64,000 bases of DNA from Streptomyces sp. Je 1-369 (GTDB lineage: Bacteria > Actinomycetota > Actinomycetes > Streptomycetales > Streptomycetaceae): the NCBI RefSeq assembly GCF_026810505.1, contig NZ_CP101750.1:4897925-4961924 (forward strand). The letters are read 5' to 3'. Positions within the stretch are counted from its first letter, which is position 1. Each line of letters begins with the position of its first letter. Below are positions 9,701 through 20,557 of this stretch, piece by piece. The translations under genes were made by a program, and so were the position numbers. Below the pieces are notes generated by a model, which saw nothing but the letters and a program-made list of their open reading frames with translations, had not been told where the DNA came from and searched no databases.

Positions 9701-10885
9701 CTCGCGGAGGCCGCCGCTCCGACCGCGGCCCCGGTCGCGTTCCGGCACGGTCGGCGCTGGACGCGGCGGTTCGTCCCCGTGACGTCCGCGGCCGGTCGCG
9801 AGGAGCCGTCCGGCCGACTCCGGCCCGGCGGTGTGTACCTCGTCACCGGCGGCCTCGGGGAGCTCGGCCTGCTCCTGGCCGACCGGCTGAGCCGTGCCGT
9901 CGGGGCCGTACTGGTGCTCGCCGACAGGACCCCCCTCCCGCGCCCGGACGAGTTCGACCGGTGGGTCGCCCAGCACGGGCCCGCCGACCCCGTCAGCAGG
10001 AAGATCGAGGCCGTCCGGGCCGTCGAACGGCTCGGGGGCACCGTCACGACGGCGTCCGTCGACGTCACCGACGTCCGGGCGATGCGGGAGCTCGTCGACG
10101 CCACGCGGCTCCGGTTCGGCCGGATCGACGGCTGGTTCCACTGCGCCGGAGCACCGCGGGCCGGGGGCGGCCTCGGGAACGCCCGTACCGACCGGGGCGC
10201 CTGGCGGGAGCACCTCGCCCCGGCGGTCCGCGGGGCACTGGTGCTGGACGAGATCTTCCGCGACGCCCCCGCCGACTTCGGCGTCATGATGTCCTCCCCG
10301 GCCTCGGTGCCGGGCGGAACCGGCGGCGCGGTACACGCGGCGGTCGACCGTTTCCTGGACGCCCAGGTGTCGGCCGCGGACGGACTGGCGGGCGTCAGCT
10401 GGCGGAGCTCTCTGCCACCGGAGCAGGCGGCCGACGTCCTCGACCTCGTCCTCGGCTCCGGCCTGCCGTCCCGGCTCACGGTGTCCGCCACCGACCTGGA
10501 GCGCCACGTACAGGTACGGGAACAGGAACAGGTCCGGGAGCAGGTACAGGAACAGGGCGTACGCCCGGAGCCGGTGTCACCCGCGCCCGTCGTCCCCGCG
10601 CGGCGGCCGAGCGGTGACGAGCTGAAGGCGACGCTGGCCGAGCTCTGGTCCGAGGTGCTGCGGACCGAGGTCGACCGTTACGACCTGAGCCTCTTCGACC
10701 TGGGCGGCGACGAACTGCTCGCGGTCAGACTCGCCCGGCGCATCGAGAGGGAACTCGGTGTGCCGCTGACGGGGATCGACCTCCTGACCCACCCGACGGT
10801 CGACCTCCTGGCGGCGCGGCTCGATCCGGAACGGACCACTGAGCCGTCACGCCGCCGCCCCGGCCGCCGGACGGGGACGACCTGA
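6743..10885 (+). CDS. PKS protein with intact KS and degenerate AT, KR and carrier domains
   Basis: A 1380-residue protein with an ATG 6 bases after a GGGAGG site, overlapping the previous gene by 8 bases. The KS (about 10-430) is complete: Cys185 in TACSTS, His321 in HGTAT, His361 in KANVGH. The following AT-like region has GAGAGE where GHSLGE is expected, so Ser becomes Gly near residue 606 and His becomes Ala. It also lacks the stretch of roughly 100 residues that carries the second substrate motif. The KR-like region (about 1025-1240) keeps TGGLGELG for NADPH but reads APAV for the usual PKV (Lys lost) and AVHAAVDR for AYAAANA (Tyr to His1198, Asn to Asp). The carrier reads LGGDELLAV: the phosphopantetheine Ser is Glu1324 (codon gaa at 10712). 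A Gln/Glu-rich repeat linker precedes it. Only the KS looks catalytic, although the frame is intact over 4.1 kb. Confidence 0.9.
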   Translation: MSDAEETGPPVRPNDVAVIGMSGRFPGAADLDRFWSRLRAGDDLLTTFTDEQLAAAGAPEKVLRDPCFVKRAAVLPDAFGFDHEFFGYTRREAKLLDPQQRILLEVAWELLETVGYSGGADDQAIGVFAGASMNTYLTNVVARSCDPLGYDGTELMIANDKDYLTTRISYKLGLTGPSINVQTACSTSLVAVHLAVQSLLTGECDIALAGGVSVIANNYPGYVFSEGMILSPDGRCRPFDADGAGTTFGDGVGLVALKRLAEAIEDGDRILAVVKGSAINNDGSDKIGYTAPSIGGQRAVITEAQAVAGVDSDTVTYVEAHGTATALGDPIEFAALSEAFVDGGARPGRCALGSVKANVGHLAAAAGITGFIKTVLALHHREIPGHPGFTRPNPRIDLDGSPFHINTSSAAWPSGETPRRAGVSSFGIGGTNAHVVLEEAPAPPGTPQPAVAPQLLAVSARSGTALRELTARLADALEGPDAPDLADAAYTLRRGRRAFPHRCAVVADDRATAAARLRALADGQTAGPPPEGTAPAVSFLFGEVPADEFRTLAARLPAVADLVERNFPPSGTADDDPVAARVTATQALATLWAESGVRPAAVGGAGAGEVLAACFAGALSPSDAMALLSWRAGRLDRAPEIRPRVPDIPVLSAVVGGELPQARALDPQHWTRDVWEGDRPAEAFSGRSGDGAAVLAIGTPPDALPKDSVLGADAALPPVERLLTAAARLWTAGVPVDWSDWSGGAGRRVPLPAHPLNRTFLRIEPPAATGTREPVRVQGPAPLLYTQSWQRLDPVTDAHARSTQPAGPWLLFADSGGVCDALADALRGRGASVVVVRHGDAFGRTEDGSFVVDPADAGDFERLFAAIAADGQAPERVMHFWSLDIASGRSTLAGLDRACDLGLFSVLDIAVHLTRGRGGADAHLTVVARDVHDITGGESVAPAAAMTDAVLGVLSREFAGLRCRSIDIGTDTGTDLRAGLRTPEALLAEAAAPTAAPVAFRHGRRWTRRFVPVTSAAGREEPSGRLRPGGVYLVTGGLGELGLLLADRLSRAVGAVLVLADRTPLPRPDEFDRWVAQHGPADPVSRKIEAVRAVERLGGTVTTASVDVTDVRAMRELVDATRLRFGRIDGWFHCAGAPRAGGGLGNARTDRGAWREHLAPAVRGALVLDEIFRDAPADFGVMMSSPASVPGGTGGAVHAAVDRFLDAQVSAADGLAGVSWRSSLPPEQAADVLDLVLGSGLPSRLTVSATDLERHVQVREQEQVREQVQEQGVRPEPVSPAPVVPARRPSGDELKATLAELWSEVLRTEVDRYDLSLFDLGGDELLAVRLARRIERELGVPLTGIDLLTHPTVDLLAARLDPERTTEPSRRRPGRRTGTT

Positions 10886-10960
10886 TGCCCGGCCCCCACG
10901 CATCCCATGACACGCGAACGCCGCGCTCGGCCGGCTGACATGAACCACGAGGAGAACACC

Positions 10961-13900
10961 GTGGAGCCACTGCTCCGAGAGATCGTCACCCTGGTCGGCG
11001 GCTATTTCGACATCCAACCCGACCAGTTGGACCCCGAGGCCTCGTTCACGGACCTCGGCGCGGACTCGATGGCGCTGCTCGGCATGTTGCGGATCGTGGA
11101 GGACCGCTACGGCTGCAAGGTGTCGCTCCGGCAGCTCTTCGGGGCCGTCCAGACCCCGGCCGACCTGGCCGAGCACCTGCGCGCCCACACCGCGGCGGAC
11201 AGGCTGCCGGGAGCGCGGACGGTGCCGGCCGCGGAAGCGGTGGAGGCGCCGGTCCCGGTGGCACCGGCGCCGACGCCGACGGTCCCGGCCCCCGTGGTGC
11301 CGACGGTCGAACCCCCGACCGCGGCCGCCGCGGCCGCCGTGCCCACGGCCCCCGCGGGCCCTGCGATCACGGACCCCGCGATCACGGACTCCGCGTCCGC
11401 GGGAGCCTCCACCGCGGTCCAGAGCCTGATCAAGGAGCAGCTCCTGATCATGCGGCAACAGCTCGACCTGCTGAGGTCCGGCGAGCCGGTCACCGGACCC
11501 GCCGCCGACGCGACCGCCGCACCGGTCGCCCAGCGGCCCGCACCGCTGCCCTCCGCGCGGACGGCTCCGGCGAAGTCGGTGGTCCCGCTCGCCCCCGGCG
11601 CCCGCGGCAGCGCGGTCAGCCCCGTGGAGACGGCACAGCGCACCCGCTACCTCAAGACGCTGGCCGATCGGCTCGGCGCGCGGACTAAGGGCTCGAAGGA
11701 CTTCGCCCAGCGGTTCCGCCCGATGGTGGCCGACAGCCGGTCCACCGTCGGCTTCCGTCCCTCGACCAAGGAGATGCTGTACCCGCTCGTCGCCGAGCAG
11801 GGCCGCGGCGCGCGGCTGTGGGACGTCGACGGGAACGAGTACGTCGACCTGACCCTGGGCTACGGCGTCCACCTCCTCGGCCACAATCCGTCGGTCGTCA
11901 CGTCGGCCGTCCGTGAGCGGCTGGACGTCGGGTTCAGCCTCGGGCCGCGCACCCGGCTGGTCGAGGATGTCGCCGCCGGCGTGCTCGAACTCACCGGCAT
12001 GGAACGGGTCGCCTTCCTCAACAGCGGCACCGAAGCGGTCATGACGGCGGTCCGCCTCGCGCGGGCGGCAACCGGTCGAGACAAGATCGTGGTGTTCTCC
12101 ACCGCGTACCACGGCCACTTCGACAGCGTGCTCGCCGCGCCGTCGTACGAGAACGGGGTGTTCGGCACCAGGCCGCTCGCGCCGGGCGTCTCACCGCGTG
12201 CCGTGGACAACGTGTACGTGCTCGAATTCGGCTCGCGGGACGCGCTCGACTTCATCAGGAAGCACGGCTCGGAGCTCGCGGCGGTCCTGACCGAGCCGGT
12301 GACCCTGCGCACCCCCGGCGTGCAGAAGCCCGAGTTCCTGCACGAGGTGCGTGAGATCACCGAGGCGCACGGCACGAAGCTCATCTTCGACGAGATGGTG
12401 ACGGGTTTCCGCTGCCATCCGGCGGGCGTGCAGGGCCTGTACGGGATCGAGGCCGACCTGGCCACCTACGGCAAGATCGTCGGCGGCGGCATGCCGCTCG
12501 GGGTGATCGCCGGACGTGACGGCGTCATGGACTCCATCGACGGCGGTGTCTGGAACTTCGGTGACGACTCGGGCCCGACGGTCGAATCCACGTTCTTCGG
12601 CGGCACGTTCAACCAGCATCCGCTGACCATGGCGGCGGCCAAGGCGGTCCTGGACCATCTGCGCGCGGAGGGGCCCGGCCTGCAACGAGACCTCGACCGC
12701 AAGACCGAGTTGTTCGTGGACGGACTGAACGACGACCTCCGCGCCCTCGACGTGCCGATCAACGTCCAGAGGTTCTCCTCGCTCTTCAAGTTCGAGCACG
12801 AGGCGAACATGGACCCGTTCTACTTCAACCTCCTCGACCGCGGCGTGTTCGTCTGGGAGCTGCGCAACTTCTTCCTGTCCACCGCACACGAACAGGCCGA
12901 TCTCGACCACATCCGCACCGCCGTGCGCGAGTCCGTCGAGGAGCTGCGGGCCAACGGCATGCTGGGCACCGGCCGCACGAGCCCGGCCGCGGCCCCGCCG
13001 CTCCCGGTGGCGCCGCTGCCGACGGCGCCGCGCAGCACCCTCGCGCAGCGGCAGTTGAAGGCCCTCGACGACGGGGGTGTGCGTGCCTTCGAGATGTCCG
13101 TCGGGTTCTGGCTCGACGGCCCGCTGGACCACGACGCGCTGCGCACCGCCGTGCGGGGTCTCGTCGACCGTCACGAGACCCTGCGGACCACGTTCGGCGG
13201 GGACGGCGAGACGCTCGACGTCCGTCCCGCGGGCCGGATCACGGCGGCCGACGTGCTGACCGAGCACACCTGCGGGACCGAGGCCGATCTCGCGCACTTC
13301 CTGCGCGCCTGGGCCGAGCGTCCCCTCGACCCGGTCGGCGGCCAGGTGTTCCGTGCCGCCGTCGTGGAGACGGCCCCGCAGCGGCACCTGCTGCTGATCA
13401 CGGTGCACCACGCGGCCGTGGACGGCTGGTCCTACAGCGTCCTGCTGGACGACCTCGTCGCCCTGTACAACGCCCACTGCCGGGGGACGAGCCCCGAGCT
13501 GCCGCCGGCCGCGCAGTTCCAGGACTACGTCACCTGGCACGAGAAGGCCATCACCGGCTCCTCCGCCGCCGAGCACCGGAGCTTCTGGCGTTCCCTCCTC
13601 AAGGAGGCGCCCGTCCTCGGACTGCCGACGTCGGGGCGGCGGGCGGACTTCCCCTACCGTGCGGTACGGCACAGTCTCCTCCTGGAACCGGAGTTCTGCG
13701 GGCGGATGCGGGACGCCGCCCGCGAGGAGGGCGTCACGGTGTTCGCCTACCTGGTCGCGGCCTGGGGGGCACTGCTGCACCGGCTGACGGGGCAGGACGA
13801 CGTCGTCGTACCGGTCGCGTCCGCCCGGCGCCCGCAGGAGCTGGACCGGGTGGTGGGGTACTGCTCGAACCTGTTGCCGCTGCGGCTGCGCATGCCGGCG

Positions 13901-14341
13901 GACATCCTGGTCGCGGACTACGTGGCCGAGGTCCTGATGCAGCTGGTGAACGGTCTGGAGCACCAGGACTACCCGTTCGCGGACCTGGTCGAGGAGTTCG
14001 CCGCGCCCGGAGAGGGCCTGCGCAGCGAGCTGTTCACGACGTCGATGTCGTTCTACCGGCAGGTGTCGGTGCCCGCCATGGACGGTCTCGCGGTGTCGGA
14101 GGCCGACCCGCTGCCGATCACCCACGTCGGCAACCCGCTGGCGTTGAACATCGTGGACCGCACGGACGGGTTCCGGTGCGAGTTCGAGGCCGCGGCCGAC
14201 GTCCTCCCCGCCGACCTCGTCGAGCGCGTCCCGCGGTACTTCCGCAACCTGCTCGATGCCATGGTCGCCGACGGCGAGCGACCGCTGGCCGAACTGGACC
14301 ACGAGAGCGCCGGGGACAGCGGAAACCGGAACGGGAGCTAG
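10961..14341 (+). CDS. ACP-aminotransferase-condensation protein (beta-amino acyl forming)
   Basis: The start is the GTG at 10961, six bases after GAGGAG; upstream in-frame ATGs at 10907 and 10940 have weaker sites. The ACP (1-75) has LGADS with Ser36. An Ala/Pro-rich linker leads to a class III PLP aminotransferase (about 245-665) of the glutamate-1-semialdehyde aminomutase type, with [15 protein letters not shown] and the Schiff-base Lys near 505 in YGKIVGGG. A condensation domain follows (about 690-1120) with HHAAVDGWS intact. The same ACP-AMT-C order occurs in mycosubtilin and iturin synthetases, where the aminotransferase converts a beta-keto thioester on the carrier into a beta-amino thioester before peptide bond formation. 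The upstream KS protein has no usable carrier, so this ACP probably completes that module. The C domain needs an acceptor carrier from another protein. Confidence 0.9.
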   Translation: MEPLLREIVTLVGGYFDIQPDQLDPEASFTDLGADSMALLGMLRIVEDRYGCKVSLRQLFGAVQTPADLAEHLRAHTAADRLPGARTVPAAEAVEAPVPVAPAPTPTVPAPVVPTVEPPTAAAAAAVPTAPAGPAITDPAITDSASAGASTAVQSLIKEQLLIMRQQLDLLRSGEPVTGPAADATAAPVAQRPAPLPSARTAPAKSVVPLAPGARGSAVSPVETAQRTRYLKTLADRLGARTKGSKDFAQRFRPMVADSRSTVGFRPSTKEMLYPLVAEQGRGARLWDVDGNEYVDLTLGYGVHLLGHNPSVVTSAVRERLDVGFSLGPRTRLVEDVAAGVLELTGMERVAFLNSGTEAVMTAVRLARAATGRDKIVVFSTAYHGHFDSVLAAPSYENGVFGTRPLAPGVSPRAVDNVYVLEFGSRDALDFIRKHGSELAAVLTEPVTLRTPGVQKPEFLHEVREITEAHGTKLIFDEMVTGFRCHPAGVQGLYGIEADLATYGKIVGGGMPLGVIAGRDGVMDSIDGGVWNFGDDSGPTVESTFFGGTFNQHPLTMAAAKAVLDHLRAEGPGLQRDLDRKTELFVDGLNDDLRALDVPINVQRFSSLFKFEHEANMDPFYFNLLDRGVFVWELRNFFLSTAHEQADLDHIRTAVRESVEELRANGMLGTGRTSPAAAPPLPVAPLPTAPRSTLAQRQLKALDDGGVRAFEMSVGFWLDGPLDHDALRTAVRGLVDRHETLRTTFGGDGETLDVRPAGRITAADVLTEHTCGTEADLAHFLRAWAERPLDPVGGQVFRAAVVETAPQRHLLLITVHHAAVDGWSYSVLLDDLVALYNAHCRGTSPELPPAAQFQDYVTWHEKAITGSSAAEHRSFWRSLLKEAPVLGLPTSGRRADFPYRAVRHSLLLEPEFCGRMRDAAREEGVTVFAYLVAAWGALLHRLTGQDDVVVPVASARRPQELDRVVGYCSNLLPLRLRMPADILVADYVAEVLMQLVNGLEHQDYPFADLVEEFAAPGEGLRSELFTTSMSFYRQVSVPAMDGLAVSEADPLPITHVGNPLALNIVDRTDGFRCEFEAAADVLPADLVERVPRYFRNLLDAMVADGERPLAELDHESAGDSGNRNGS

Positions 14342-14370
14342 GCGTGCTCGGGGACAGCGAGGGGGACGAC

Positions 14371-17300
14371 ATGTTTCCGTTGTCGTACGCGCAGTGGCGG
14401 CTCTGGTTCGTGGGTCAGCTGGAAGGACCGAGCGCGGTCTACAACGTGCCGTTGGTGCTGCGGTTGTCCGGTTCCCTGGACACCGGGGCGCTGGAAGCGG
14501 CGCTGACCGATGTGGTGGTGCGGCACGAAAGCCTGCGGACGGTGTTTCCGGTGGTGGACGGTGAGCCGGTGCAGCGAGTCGTGCCCGAGGGCGAGGCCGT
14601 GCTGCCGCTGGTGTGGGCCACGGCCGGGGAGGACGAGGTGGCGGGGTTGGCGGCCGCCGATGCCACCCGGCACGTGTTCGACCTGTCGGCCGAGGTACCG
14701 GTGCGTGCGCGTGGCTTCTCGGTGGGCCCGGACGAGCACGTGCTGATGCTGCTGGTGCATCACATCGCCTGCGACGGCTGGTCGATGGGGGTGCTGGGCA
14801 GGGACCTCGCGGTCGCGTACGCCGCGCGTCTGACGGGGAGGGCGCCCGACTGGGACGAGCTCCCGGTCCAGTACGCGGACTACACCTTGTGGCAGCGGGA
14901 GCTGCTGGGTTCCGAGGAGGACCCGAACAGCGTGCTGGCGCGGCAGTCCGCCTACTGGCGGGACGCGCTGGCCGGGCTGCCTGCGGAGTTGGCGCTGCCG
15001 TTCGACCGCCCGCGACCCGCGGCGGCCGGTCATCGCGGCGCGGAGGTGCCCGTGGCCATCGACGCGGGTCTCCACGCGCGGATCGGTGAACTGGCACGCC
15101 AGGCGGGCGTGACGCCGTTCATGGTGGTGCAGGCGGCACTGGCGTCGCTGTTGTCGCGCCTGGGGGCCGGGACGGACATCCCGCTGGGTACGCCCGTGGC
15201 CGGGCGCGGTGAGGAAGCGCTGCACGATCTGGTCGGGTTCTTCGCCAACACGCTGGTGCTGCGGACCGATGTGTCGGGGGACCCCACGTTCCGCGAGCTC
15301 CTGGCCCGGGTCCGGGAGACGGACCTGGCGGCGTTCGAGAACCAGGATCTGCCCTTCGAGCGGCTGATGGAGATCCTGGACCCGCCCCGGTCCCTCGCCC
15401 GCCACCCCCTCTTCCAGGTCATGCTGGTCTTCGACGCGGGCGCCGGGGTCTCCCTCGACATGCCGGACCTGCGGGTCGAGGAGATGCACGTGCCCGGGCG
15501 GGATTCCGCCAAGTTCGATCTGAACTGCGAGTTCCGCGAGTCGTACGACGCGGACGGGCGGGCGGCCGGGATCACGGGCGTCGTCGAGTACGCGACGGAG
15601 CTGTTCGACCACGACACGGTGGTGGCGTTCGCCGGACGGCTGGTGCGGCTGGTCGAGCAGCTGGTCGCCGCCCCCGACCGGCCGGTGGTCCTCGCCGAGA
15701 TCCTGACGGACCGGGAACGAGAGGTGCTGCTCGAAAAGTGGAATCCGAGCGTCCGGGAGGAGGCAGGGGCGGCCCTGCCCACGCTGTTCGAGGACCGGGC
15801 CCGCCGGACCCCGGACGCGGCGGCCGTGTCGTGCGGTGAAGTCCTGCTGTCGTACGCGGAGCTGAACGAGCGGGCCAACAGGCTGGCGCACCGGCTGATC
15901 GCCCGGGGCGTGGGGCCGGAACAGACCGTGGCCCTGGCGGTGGACCGCTCGGCGAAGATGATCGTCGCCGTGCTGGGGGTCCTCAAGACGGGCGCGGCCT
16001 ATCTGCCGCTGGACCCCGCCTACCCCGCCGACCGGATCGCGTTCATGCTCGCCGACGCGTCCCCGGCCCTGGTGCTGACCACGGCCGGGGCGGCCGGTGC
16101 GCTGCCCGGAACGGGGTGCCCGCGAGTCCTGCTGGAGGAGACGGCAGGCGACTGGCCGGCCACGGACCCGTCCGACCTCGACCGCGGCACGCCGCTGCGG
16201 CCGGACCACCCGGCGTACGTGATGTACACCTCGGGTTCCACCGGGGTGCCCAAGGGCGTCGTGGTGCCGGGCCGGGTGCTGGTGAACCTCGTGCTGTGGC
16301 ACGCCTCGGTCGCACCGACCGGGCCGGAGGTGCGGACCGCCCAGTTCGCGGCCATCAGCTTCGACGTATCGGCCCTGGAGATCCTCTCGACGCTGCACAG
16401 GGGCGGCTGTCTGCTGGTGCCCGACGACGACACCCGACGCCATCCGGAGAAACTGGTCCGCTGGCTGCACGACCACCGGGTGAGCGAGCTGCACGCCTCG
16501 AACGTGATGGTCGACGCGGTCTGCGAGGCGGCGGCGCAGTCCGGCGTCACCCTGCCCGAACTGCGCGACATCTCCCAGGCGGGAGAGGCACTCGTACTCT
16601 CCGACCGGCTGGCCGCCTTCCACCGCGCCGTGCCGGGGCGCCGCCTGCACAACCACTACGGCCCGACCGAGACGCACATCGTGACGGCCCATTCGCTGCC
16701 AGGCGAGACCCAGGACTGGCCGGCGTCGGCCCCGATCGGCTCGCCGGTCCCGAACTCCAGGGCGTATGTGCTCGACGACCGACTCCGCCCGGTGCCGCCC
16801 GGTGTCGTCGGCGAGCTGTACGTCGGCGGAGCGACGGTCGCCCGGGGATACCTGCACCGGCCGGGCCTGACCGCCGAGCGGTTCGTCGCCGACCCGTTCG
16901 GCGCCGCCGGTACGCGGATGTACCGGACCGGGGACCTGGCGCGGTGGAACCGGGACGGAGAGCTGGAGTTCCTTGGCCGTGCCGACGGACAGGTGAAGGT
17001 ACGGGGCTTCCGGATCGAGCCGGGCGAGATCGAGGCGGTGCTGCGACGGCACGACGACATCGCCCGAGCGGCGGTGACCGTGCGCGAGGACCGGCCGGGT
17101 GACAAGCGTCTGGTCGCCTACGTGGTGCCGTCCGCCCGAGCCGCCCTGGTTCCCTCGCGGGTACGCCGGTTCGTGGGCGAGCACCTGCCGGAGTTCATGG
17201 TCCCGATGATCGTCGAGGTCGACCGGCTGCCGCTCACCCCGAGCGGGAAACTGGACCGCCGGGCGCTGCCCGCCCCGCTCCACGTGCGGCCCGCGCCCGC

Positions 17301-18264
17301 CGACGAACGGCGCACCCCGCGTGAGGAGACCCTGTGCGAACTGTTCGCAGAGGTACTGGGAGTGGACGGGGTCGGGCTCGACGACGACTTCTTCGATCTG
17401 GGCGGGCACTCGCTGCTCGCCAGCAGGCTGGTCTCGCGGGTACGGGCGGTGCTGGGCGCGGAGTTGGGGATCCGGACCCTGTTCGAGGCCCCGACCGTCG
17501 CGGGACTGGCCGGACGGCTCGACCGCGCCCAGAGCGACTCCTTCGCGACGCTTCTCCCGCTGAGGGCGGAAGGCAACCTGGCCCCGGTGTTCCTCGTCCA
17601 CCCGATCGGCGGGCTGAGCTGGTGCTACTCCAGGCTTCTGCCGTACATCCCGAAGGGGCATCCGGTCTTCGGGCTGCAATCGAGCGGATTCGGCGGAACC
17701 GGGCAGCGGCCGGAGTCGGTCCGGGAGCTGGCGCGTACGTATGTCTCCGTCATCCGTGAGGTACAGGCCGACGGCCCGTACACCCTGATGGGGTGGTCGT
17801 TCGGCGGCACGGTCGCGCAGGAGATGGCGGTGGCCCTGGAGGAGCTCGGGGAGAGCGTGCCGCTCCTGGTGCTGTTCGACGCGGGGCCTTCGTCGGGGGA
17901 CGGCCGGGGAGCCGGGGGCGGGGTGCCGGACGACCTCCTGGAACTCGTCGAGCAGTCGGTCCGGGGGGTCGGCCGAGCCCTGGCGGAGCTGCCGGCCCCG
18001 CGGATCGACCGGCTCTCGGAGATCACCCGGCACTGTTTCCGGCTGTTCCAGGGCCATCGGGCGCGGATGTTCGGCGGTCGGATCGTCAGCATCGAGGCGG
18101 TGGGCTCGCGGCGGGTCCGCGGGGAGTCGGACATCGACTGGGACGGCTTCGCCAAGGACGGAGTGGAGGTCCACACGGTCGACTGTGTGCACGAGGAGAT
18201 GCTGGATCCCCTGCCGGTACGTCAGTTCGGCCCGGTCCTGCGGGGCCTCGTCACCCGCTCATGA
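14371..18264 (+). CDS. Terminal NRPS module C-A-PCP-TE
   Basis: A release module of 1297 residues. The C domain has HHIACDGWS (His at 130-131). The A domain (about 465-955) has [21 protein letters not shown] and the C-terminal GKLDRR lysine. My hand-read specificity code is DVLHSAHIVK; it shares six of ten positions with the published proline code DVQYIAHVVK, too few for a firm substrate. The PCP has LGGHS with Ser at 1014. The thioesterase has GWSFGG (Ser 1143), Asp near 1170 and His near 1274, a complete triad, so it should release the product by hydrolysis or cyclisation. I chose ATG 14371, six bases after GAGGGG; GTG 14344, two bases after the previous stop and behind GGGAG, is a fair alternative adding nine residues. 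The gene's last 6 bases overlap the convergent exporter gene. Confidence 0.92.
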   Translation: MFPLSYAQWRLWFVGQLEGPSAVYNVPLVLRLSGSLDTGALEAALTDVVVRHESLRTVFPVVDGEPVQRVVPEGEAVLPLVWATAGEDEVAGLAAADATRHVFDLSAEVPVRARGFSVGPDEHVLMLLVHHIACDGWSMGVLGRDLAVAYAARLTGRAPDWDELPVQYADYTLWQRELLGSEEDPNSVLARQSAYWRDALAGLPAELALPFDRPRPAAAGHRGAEVPVAIDAGLHARIGELARQAGVTPFMVVQAALASLLSRLGAGTDIPLGTPVAGRGEEALHDLVGFFANTLVLRTDVSGDPTFRELLARVRETDLAAFENQDLPFERLMEILDPPRSLARHPLFQVMLVFDAGAGVSLDMPDLRVEEMHVPGRDSAKFDLNCEFRESYDADGRAAGITGVVEYATELFDHDTVVAFAGRLVRLVEQLVAAPDRPVVLAEILTDREREVLLEKWNPSVREEAGAALPTLFEDRARRTPDAAAVSCGEVLLSYAELNERANRLAHRLIARGVGPEQTVALAVDRSAKMIVAVLGVLKTGAAYLPLDPAYPADRIAFMLADASPALVLTTAGAAGALPGTGCPRVLLEETAGDWPATDPSDLDRGTPLRPDHPAYVMYTSGSTGVPKGVVVPGRVLVNLVLWHASVAPTGPEVRTAQFAAISFDVSALEILSTLHRGGCLLVPDDDTRRHPEKLVRWLHDHRVSELHASNVMVDAVCEAAAQSGVTLPELRDISQAGEALVLSDRLAAFHRAVPGRRLHNHYGPTETHIVTAHSLPGETQDWPASAPIGSPVPNSRAYVLDDRLRPVPPGVVGELYVGGATVARGYLHRPGLTAERFVADPFGAAGTRMYRTGDLARWNRDGELEFLGRADGQVKVRGFRIEPGEIEAVLRRHDDIARAAVTVREDRPGDKRLVAYVVPSARAALVPSRVRRFVGEHLPEFMVPMIVEVDRLPLTPSGKLDRRALPAPLHVRPAPADERRTPREETLCELFAEVLGVDGVGLDDDFFDLGGHSLLASRLVSRVRAVLGAELGIRTLFEAPTVAGLAGRLDRAQSDSFATLLPLRAEGNLAPVFLVHPIGGLSWCYSRLLPYIPKGHPVFGLQSSGFGGTGQRPESVRELARTYVSVIREVQADGPYTLMGWSFGGTVAQEMAVALEELGESVPLLVLFDAGPSSGDGRGAGGGVPDDLLELVEQSVRGVGRALAELPAPRIDRLSEITRHCFRLFQGHRARMFGGRIVSIEAVGSRRVRGESDIDWDGFAKDGVEVHTVDCVHEEMLDPLPVRQFGPVLRGLVTRS

Positions 18265-19674
18265 CGAACGGGTGGAGTCCGGAGCGGCGGTCGTGACGCC
18301 CTCCGGGCCGTCCGCCTCCGGCCCGGGCACCGGTGTCGCGTAGACCTCGGCCACGGCCGCCGGGCTGAACACCCGCCACGCGGTCGCCGCGACGACGACG
18401 GCGACCACGAACCCGATCCAGTACGGCGCCGACAGGCCGAACTGTTTGGCGACCATGCCACCGAGCAGCGCTCCGACCGCGTTGCCGCCGAAGATGATGA
18501 ACAGGTTCAGGCCCGCGCTGCGGCCCATCATCTCCGGCGGGGTCAGGCGTTGGCGCAGCGAACTGCTGACCATGAACCACAGCGTGCTGTGGACGCCCAG
18601 GGCGAAGAGCGCGCCGCCGACCAGGTAGGCGTTGTGGGACAGGGCGAGCACCAGGTGTGTCACGGCCTCGAGGACGAGGCCGACGCGGACCGTCCAGGTG
18701 GCCGTCACCCGCCGGATGAGCCGGTCGCCGAACGCGGATCCGAGGATGCCGCCGACCGCCATGCAGGTCATGAGCAGGCCGTAACCCACCGAGGTGAGGT
18801 GGAGCCGTTCCTTGGCGAGCAGGACGAGGACGGCGCCGCCCGCGTACAGCGTGATGTTCAGGACGCCGATCAGCACACTCATGGTGCGCAGGATCCGCTG
18901 GCCCATGAGGAAGCGGACGCTGTCGGCGATGTCGGAGCGGACCGAGGCCAGGCCCTGCTTCAGGCCGCCCCTGGTGCGGCGCGCCGCGCTGTCCGCCCCG
19001 TCGATGGGGGACGGACCGTCGACGGGGGACGGGCCGTCCGCGTCCGCCGTGTCGTGGCCGCGCTCCCGCGCCACGGCCCGGAAGGTCCCTGGGATCAGTG
19101 CGGTCAGCACGGCGCTGATCAGGTACGTCCCCGCGTCGGCCAGGAACGGAATGCTCGCCGCGAGCACGAACAGGAAGCCGCCGAGCGGCCCGGCGATCAT
19201 CTGCTGCGTCGTCGTCACGCCGCCCATCAACCAGCCGTTGGCGCGCTCGAGCAGCTGATGCGGCACCAACGCCGGGATCATCGACTGACTCGCCGACCGG
19301 AACAGTACCTCGCCGGTCTGGATGAGGAACAAGGTCACGAACAGCATCCACAGCGGCGCGCGGTCCAGCAGGATCGCGGCGCCGAACGCCGTCATCACCG
19401 CTACTCGGGCCCAGTCCAGCCGGACCATCAGCCGTCGGCGGTCGACGCGGTCGACGAAGACCCCGCCGGGCAGTGTGAACAGCAGCCAGGGGATCCAGGT
19501 GACGACCGTGATCGCCGAAACGGTCAGGGGGTCGCTCGTCCGCGAGGCCACGAACAGCGGTGCGGCGATGGTGACGAGCCCGGTGCCGAGCGCGGACGTC
19601 GTGTTCGCCGCCCACAGCTTGATGAATGCGGACCCCAGGCCGGGCCCCGCCGTTGTCTCCCCTGTCTGTGCCAT
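18259..19674 (-). CDS. MFS transporter, probable product exporter
   Basis: A 12-helix major facilitator of the EntS-like drug and siderophore exporter group. The N-terminal half has the RVDRRRLM loop expected between helices 2 and 3, and hydrophobic segments repeat along the whole protein, with a long hydrophilic loop in the middle (roughly residues 195-225) separating the two bundles. It lies inside the biosynthetic cluster, convergent with the terminal NRPS gene (6-base overlap) and divergent from the LmbU-type regulator, which fits a role in product export or self-protection. The start is the ATG at 19674; a TTG two codons upstream is possible. Neither has a clear ribosome binding site. 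Confidence 0.85.
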   Translation of the reverse strand: MAQTGETTAGPGLGSAFIKLWAANTTSALGTGLVTIAAPLFVASRTSDPLTVSAITVVTWIPWLLFTLPGGVFVDRVDRRRLMVRLDWARVAVMTAFGAAILLDRAPLWMLFVTLFLIQTGEVLFRSASQSMIPALVPHQLLERANGWLMGGVTTTQQMIAGPLGGFLFVLAASIPFLADAGTYLISAVLTALIPGTFRAVARERGHDTADADGPSPVDGPSPIDGADSAARRTRGGLKQGLASVRSDIADSVRFLMGQRILRTMSVLIGVLNITLYAGGAVLVLLAKERLHLTSVGYGLLMTCMAVGGILGSAFGDRLIRRVTATWTVRVGLVLEAVTHLVLALSHNAYLVGGALFALGVHSTLWFMVSSSLRQRLTPPEMMGRSAGLNLFIIFGGNAVGALLGGMVAKQFGLSAPYWIGFVVAVVVAATAWRVFSPAAVAEVYATPVPGPEADGPEGVTTAAPDSTRSS

Positions 19675-19861
19675 GTGCAAGGAACTTAGCAGCGGGTGAG
19701 AGCCGCCGGAACGAATAGATCACACGACCCATGGGGCGACACCGTGAGAGGTTGCACAAGGTGCCCAGTTGCGGCTTTTGATGGGCAACGAAACGTCAGC
19801 GGGACGAAGTCGCGCTGGTACAGTGTGCCTCGTATTCTGCACGAATTGTATGGGGATAGCA

Positions 19862-20530
19862 ATGAGTATGGATTCCAACTCGGCAAAGCTGAATGGGGCG
19901 GTTATACCGCACTCGATAGCGGAAAGCGCCGCAGGTGGCCCTTTGGGTTTGGGGGTCCAGTTCCACAAATCAGGCCTGGTGTTCACCGCCAAGCAGAGCC
20001 TCGTTGCGTGGGAAAAGGTTGGCGTCAACCTGTTTTCTTTCGCGAATTCATCTGCCTGGTGGATCGCCGACTGGCTGGTCTACGGTGAATCCACCTTCCA
20101 CGACCGGTATGTGGAAGCGACAAGGCGTACGTCGCTCAGCTACCAGACACTTCGCAACTACACCTGGGTGGCCCGCGAGTTTCCGCTGCACCGCAGGCGG
20201 CAGAACCTGAGCTTCAGCCACCACCTGGAGGTCGTGGCGCTCGAGAAACCGCAGCAGGACTACTGGCTGAGGAAAGCGGAAGAGCTCGGCTGGAGCAGGA
20301 ACAAGCTCCGTGGCCAGATCCGAAGCAGCCAGCTCATCCAGCAGGGCGAGATGGCGGCACAGGATTCCGGGGGCTGCGCCGCGGAGGGGCAGGAGCCCGA
20401 GGCGTGCCTGCTCAACCTCGAACTCTCGGCCGAGGACCTGGAAAAGTTCCAGAGAGCCGCCACTAAGGAAAGCGCGCCGGTCGAGACCTGGGCGGCAGAG
20501 ATGCTGCGGCGCGCCGCAGCCGAGCTCTGA
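19862..20530 (+). CDS. LmbU-family transcriptional regulator
   Basis: A 222-residue protein with the LmbU/NovE signature: an SSAWWIADWLVYGE-like segment followed by a helix-turn-helix-like region ending near WSRNKLRGQI. LmbU-type proteins are cluster-situated activators first seen in lincomycin, novobiocin and hormaomycin clusters. The start is the ATG at 19862, six bases after GGGGA; an in-frame ATG 12 bases upstream is less well placed. The C-terminal 60 residues (acidic, then an amphipathic helix) are typical of the family. It is divergent from the exporter gene across a 187-base gap. It probably controls the cluster; the palindrome at 21117-21138 is a candidate target. Confidence 0.85.
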   Translation: MSMDSNSAKLNGAVIPHSIAESAAGGPLGLGVQFHKSGLVFTAKQSLVAWEKVGVNLFSFANSSAWWIADWLVYGESTFHDRYVEATRRTSLSYQTLRNYTWVAREFPLHRRRQNLSFSHHLEVVALEKPQQDYWLRKAEELGWSRNKLRGQIRSSQLIQQGEMAAQDSGGCAAEGQEPEACLLNLELSAEDLEKFQRAATKESAPVETWAAEMLRRAAAEL

Positions 20531-20557
20531 CGAACAAAATGGCTGGTGGTGCGGGGG

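Noticed and set aside
19862..20530. A rare TTA (bldA-dependent) codon in the regulator gene at GGTTATACC
   Set aside because: In frame it reads GTT ATA, so there is no TTA codon at that place.
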